Part shown: positions 36,256 through 39,151 of the stretch, one piece after another
Layout of the letters: each line of letters opens with the position of its first letter
Numbering within the stretch: position 1 is the stretch's first letter
Assembly: GCF_026225065.1 (NCBI RefSeq)
Contig: NZ_JAMFSB010000046.1
Coordinates: forward strand, 1-39,151
Length of the DNA: 39,151 nt
Origin: Paraburkholderia sp.
GTDB taxonomy: Bacteria; Pseudomonadota; Gammaproteobacteria; Burkholderiales; Burkholderiaceae
Direction: 5' to 3'
Position numbers and translations under genes: made by a program
Notes under the pieces: generated by a model
The model's input: only the letters and a program-made list of their open reading frames with translations
Told to the model about the DNA's origin: nothing
The model's database searches: none

Positions 36256-37671
36256 TCAGTGCAAATCCGCAGCCCGTAGCATCTCATCACCCGCAGCCGC
36301 TTCTTCATTGCCACCACGCCCATCGAAATCATGTCCAGCGCGGCGGATTTCGTGCTTCGCAGCACGTTCCCCTTTGACGCCGTTAAACACCAGATTCAGC
36401 ACGACGGCAGACACCGAGGCCAGCAGAATCCCGCTATGCAACAGCGGCGAAAGCGCCGGCGGCAGCCTGGAGAAAAACTGCGGCGACACCACCGGCACCA
36501 GACCGAGACCGATACTCACCGCAACGATGAACAGGTTGTGATGGTTCTTCACGAAGTCGACCTTCGAGAGCACCTTGATGCCGTTCGCAGCCACCATCCC
36601 GAACATCACGATGCCTGCGCCGCCGAGCACGAACGCCGGTACCGACGCTACCACCTGAGCCATCTTCGGAAACAGGCCAAGCAGCACGAGAATCACGCCG
36701 CCCATTGCGCAGACGAAGCGGCTCTTCACCCCCGTCACGCCGATCAGCCCGACGTTTTGCGAGAACGAGGTATGCGGGAACGAGTTGAAGATGCCGCCGA
36801 TCAGCGTGCCCAGACCGTCCACACGCAGGCCGCGCACGAGCGTCTGCCGATCCACCGGCCGGTCCACCATATCGCCGACGGCGAGGAACATGCCGGTCGA
36901 TTCGATGAAGGTGACGAACATCACGGTGACCATCGTCGCGATGGCGAGCGGATCGAAGTGCGGCAGGCCGAAGTGGAACGGCATCACGATGCCAACCCAC
37001 GGTGCGGCCGTCACGCCTTCCATGTTGACGCGGCCGAGCAGCGCGGCGATCACAAAGCCGGCAACGATGCCGAGCAACACGGAGATGTTGGCCATGAAGC
37101 CTTTGCCGAACTTGTTGATCAGCAGGATCAGTGTGAGCACGACGAGCGACAGGCCCAGGTACACCGGGTTGCCGTAGTCAGGATTGCCGACACCGCCGGC
37201 CGCCCAGTTGATGCCGACCTCCATCAGCGACAATCCGATCACGGAAATCACCACGCCGATCACTACCGGCGGGAAAAATCGCAACAGCTTGCCGACGGCA
37301 GGCGCCAGTAGTATGCCCACCACGCCGGCCGCGATCGTCGAGCCGAAGATGTCGAGAATGCCGAGACTCGGGTTGGTGCCGATCGCCACCATCGGGCCGA
37401 CGGCAGCGAACGTGCAGCCCATGATGACAGGCAGGCGGATGCCGAAGATCCATAGACCGAGCGTCTGGATCAGCGTGGCGATGCCGCAGGAGAAGAGGTC
37501 CGCGCTGATCAGAAACGCAATCTGATCTTTCGGCAGTTTGAGTGCGCTGCCGACGATGAGGGGTACCGCCACTGCGCCGGCATACATGACGAGGACGTGC
37601 TGAATGCCGAGCGTGAGCAACTGGCCTGCGGGCAGTCGTTCGTCGCACGGGTGAACCGTGTTCGATTGCAT
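36256..37671 (-). CDS. NCS2-family purine permease (xanthine/urate type)
   Basis: Inner-membrane nucleobase:cation symporter of 471 residues with about 14 hydrophobic segments. The NAT signature SFSQNVGLIGVTGVKSR (near residue 300) carries Q-N-x-G and T-G, the form found in XanQ, PbuX and UapA rather than the uracil form (UraA has E-N and T-R), so xanthine or uric acid is likely the substrate. TM1 region QHVLVMYAGAVAVPLIVG also fits. The ATG at 37671 has GGAGAGAG upstream; a longer frame to 37743 is rejected. It is divergent from the formaldehyde dehydrogenase gene. Confidence 0.9.
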   Translation of the reverse strand: MQSNTVHPCDERLPAGQLLTLGIQHVLVMYAGAVAVPLIVGSALKLPKDQIAFLISADLFSCGIATLIQTLGLWIFGIRLPVIMGCTFAAVGPMVAIGTNPSLGILDIFGSTIAAGVVGILLAPAVGKLLRFFPPVVIGVVISVIGLSLMEVGINWAAGGVGNPDYGNPVYLGLSLVVLTLILLINKFGKGFMANISVLLGIVAGFVIAALLGRVNMEGVTAAPWVGIVMPFHFGLPHFDPLAIATMVTVMFVTFIESTGMFLAVGDMVDRPVDRQTLVRGLRVDGLGTLIGGIFNSFPHTSFSQNVGLIGVTGVKSRFVCAMGGVILVLLGLFPKMAQVVASVPAFVLGGAGIVMFGMVAANGIKVLSKVDFVKNHHNLFIVAVSIGLGLVPVVSPQFFSRLPPALSPLLHSGILLASVSAVVLNLVFNGVKGERAAKHEIRRAGHDFDGRGGNEEAAAGDEMLRAADLH

Positions 37672-38126
37672 TTTGTCTCTCTCCACCATCTCGTTTTGGG
37701 ATGACTCCAAGGTATGCGGAGAGAAAAAGCACAACAAGACCACTGGGGCCTATTCCGGGCTTCGCGCTGATCATATGGGTGGGGGCGATTTGAAAGCCGA
37801 TCGAAATGCCTGAGCCGGGCAAACAGGCTGTGAGCCCCGCGCTGCGGTGCGAAGTTGCGGGCGCGCCGGCGGGCCCATCCAAATCGATATGTGTGAAAAT
37901 CCATGAGGTGTATTCGAATCGACGCATAGTGCCGTTTTGGCGCGGCTTCCAGGGTGGCGGGGTTAACCCGCGGGTGGAATCGAGCGTCGCCTATGCGTAT
38001 GAGCAATGACGCGGCGGGTGCTGGAATACGCGCGCCGCAGTTTTCGGCGATCATAGGCGCCGGTCGCGTTGAAGGTTCGAGCCGCGCATCACGAGATTGA
38101 TTCAAGGGACTACAGGAGCATTCACC
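37672..38126. other. Divergent intergenic region permease / formaldehyde dehydrogenase
   Basis: A 455-bp gene-free interval. I see no convincing promoter, palindromic operator, RNA gene or small ORF; GC-rich stretches at 37850-37880 are the only notable texture. AGGAG at 38114-38118 belongs to the next gene. Confidence 0.5.
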
Positions 38127-39151
38127 ATGAAGACGAAAGCAGCCATCGCATGGAAGGCCGGCGCACCGCTGACAATCGAGGAAGTCGATCTGGAAGGGCC
38201 GCGTGCCGGCGAAGTGCTGATCGAAGTGAAGGCCACCGGCATCTGCCACACCGATTACTACACGCTCTCGGGCGCCGACCCTGAAGGCATCTTCCCGGCG
38301 ATCCTCGGTCATGAAGGCGCTGGCGTGATCGTCGATGTGGGACCTGGCGTCGGCACGCTGAAGAAGGGCGATCACGTGATTCCGCTCTACACGCCGGAAT
38401 GCCGTCAGTGCAAGTTCTGTCTGTCGCGCAAGACCAACCTGTGTCAGGCGATTCGTTCGACGCAAGGCAAAGGGCTCATGCCGGATGCCACTTCGCGTTT
38501 TTCTCTGGACGGCAAGCCGCTGTTCCACTACATGGGGACGTCGACGTTCTCGAACTACATCGTCGTGCCGGAGATCGCGGTGGCGAAGGTGCGTGAAGAC
38601 GCGCCGTTCGACAAGATCTGCTATATCGGCTGCGGCGTGACGACAGGCGTCGGCGCGGTGGTGTATTCGGCCAAGGTTGAGGCGGGTGCGAACGTAGTGG
38701 TGTTCGGTCTCGGCGGGATTGGGCTGAACGTGATCCAGGGCGCGAAGATGGTGGGCGCGGACAAGATCATTGGCGTCGATCTGAACCCGGGACGCGTCGA
38801 GCTCGCGAAGAAGTTCGGCATGACGCACTTCATTAATCCGACTGAAGTCGAGAACGTCGTCGACCATATCGTGCAATTGACCGATGGCGGCGCCGACTAC
38901 TCGTTCGAATGCATCGGCAACACGAAGGTGATGCGTCAGGCACTGGAGTGCACGCACAAGGGCTGGGGACAGTCGTTCATCATCGGCGTGGCTGCAGCGG
39001 GCGAAGAAATCAGCACGCGTCCGTTCCAGCTCGTGACGGGCCGTCAATGGAAGGGCTCCGCGTTCGGCGGCGCACGTGGCCGCACCGATGTGCCGAAGAT
39101 CGTCGACTGGTATATGGAAGGCAAGATCAACATCGACGATCTGATCACGCA
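38127..39151 (+). CDS. frmA: S-(hydroxymethyl)glutathione dehydrogenase, class III alcohol dehydrogenase (partial)
   Basis: Glutathione-dependent formaldehyde oxidation: turns S-hydroxymethylglutathione to S-formylglutathione with NAD. About 341 of the usual ~368 residues are visible; the window ends before the stop. Catalytic zinc ligands are Cys40 in TGICHTDYY and His62 in GHEGAG, with Cys in YIGCGVTTG; structural zinc Cys92, 95, 98 and 106 are in PECRQCKFC and NLC. The NAD fold shows [25 protein letters not shown] lies 8 nt before the ATG. The gene after the window would be expected to be S-formylglutathione hydrolase, but this is not seen. Confidence 0.94.
   Translation, partial: MKTKAAIAWKAGAPLTIEEVDLEGPRAGEVLIEVKATGICHTDYYTLSGADPEGIFPAILGHEGAGVIVDVGPGVGTLKKGDHVIPLYTPECRQCKFCLSRKTNLCQAIRSTQGKGLMPDATSRFSLDGKPLFHYMGTSTFSNYIVVPEIAVAKVREDAPFDKICYIGCGVTTGVGAVVYSAKVEAGANVVVFGLGGIGLNVIQGAKMVGADKIIGVDLNPGRVELAKKFGMTHFINPTEVENVVDHIVQLTDGGADYSFECIGNTKVMRQALECTHKGWGQSFIIGVAAAGEEISTRPFQLVTGRQWKGSAFGGARGRTDVPKIVDWYMEGKINIDDLIT

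Overview
The window looks like a chromosomal core segment of a beta-proteobacterium of the Burkholderia/Paraburkholderia group. The evidence is the high-GC coding style, the pgk-pyk-fbaA-purC-purE-purK-sua5 order, the ilvE / zinc-finger protein / waaF order, and a BpeAB-OprB-type efflux operon with its TetR repressor. This placement rests on recognised protein families and remembered synteny, not on a search. I see no mobile element, CRISPR array, rRNA or tRNA.

Layout. Positions 1-2500 (+): a type IV pilin-like protein followed by a PglL-type O-oligosaccharyltransferase. Positions 2550-7794 (-): seven genes (ilvE, a zinc-finger protein, waaF, an NTF2-like protein, a YheT-type hydrolase, an unrecognised protein, moaC). 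Positions 8028-18491 (+): the azlCD amino acid exporter, lower glycolysis and aldolase (pgk, pyk, fbaA), three purine genes (purC, purE, purK), the tRNA t6A gene sua5, and a winged-helix protein with a degenerate nucleotidyltransferase domain. Positions 18681-22865 (-): a GDSL lipoprotein, a sterol-desaturase-family membrane hydroxylase and dacB (PBP4). Positions 23188-28985 (+): a QseBC/PmrAB-like two-component pair, a DegP/HtrA protease, a small secreted protein, a DUF427 protein and a membrane-anchored CoxG-like protein. Positions 28993-36050: the repressor bpeR (-) diverging from bpeA-bpeB-oprB (+). Positions 36256-37671 (-): an NCS2 purine permease. Positions 38127-39151 (+): the start of glutathione-dependent formaldehyde dehydrogenase, cut by the window end.

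Functional links. The pilin has a Pro/Ala/Ser-rich stretch inside its C-terminal cysteine loop, a plausible target for the neighbouring PglL. ilvE and azlCD diverge, so branched-chain amino acid synthesis and export sit back to back. The two-component pair is followed by degP, whose upstream region carries a direct repeat matching the PmrA-box consensus, suggesting envelope-stress control of the protease. bpeR faces bpeAB-oprB across a near-consensus sigma-70 promoter overlapped by a 24-bp AcrR/TtgR-like operator.

Most of the window is ordinary core genome. The least explained items are the winged-helix/nucleotidyltransferase protein with two 17-bp palindromes 21 bp apart upstream of it, the 136-codon open extension in frame with pyk, the Ala-rich N-terminus of Sua5, the structured leader of the efflux operon, and several small proteins of unknown role.
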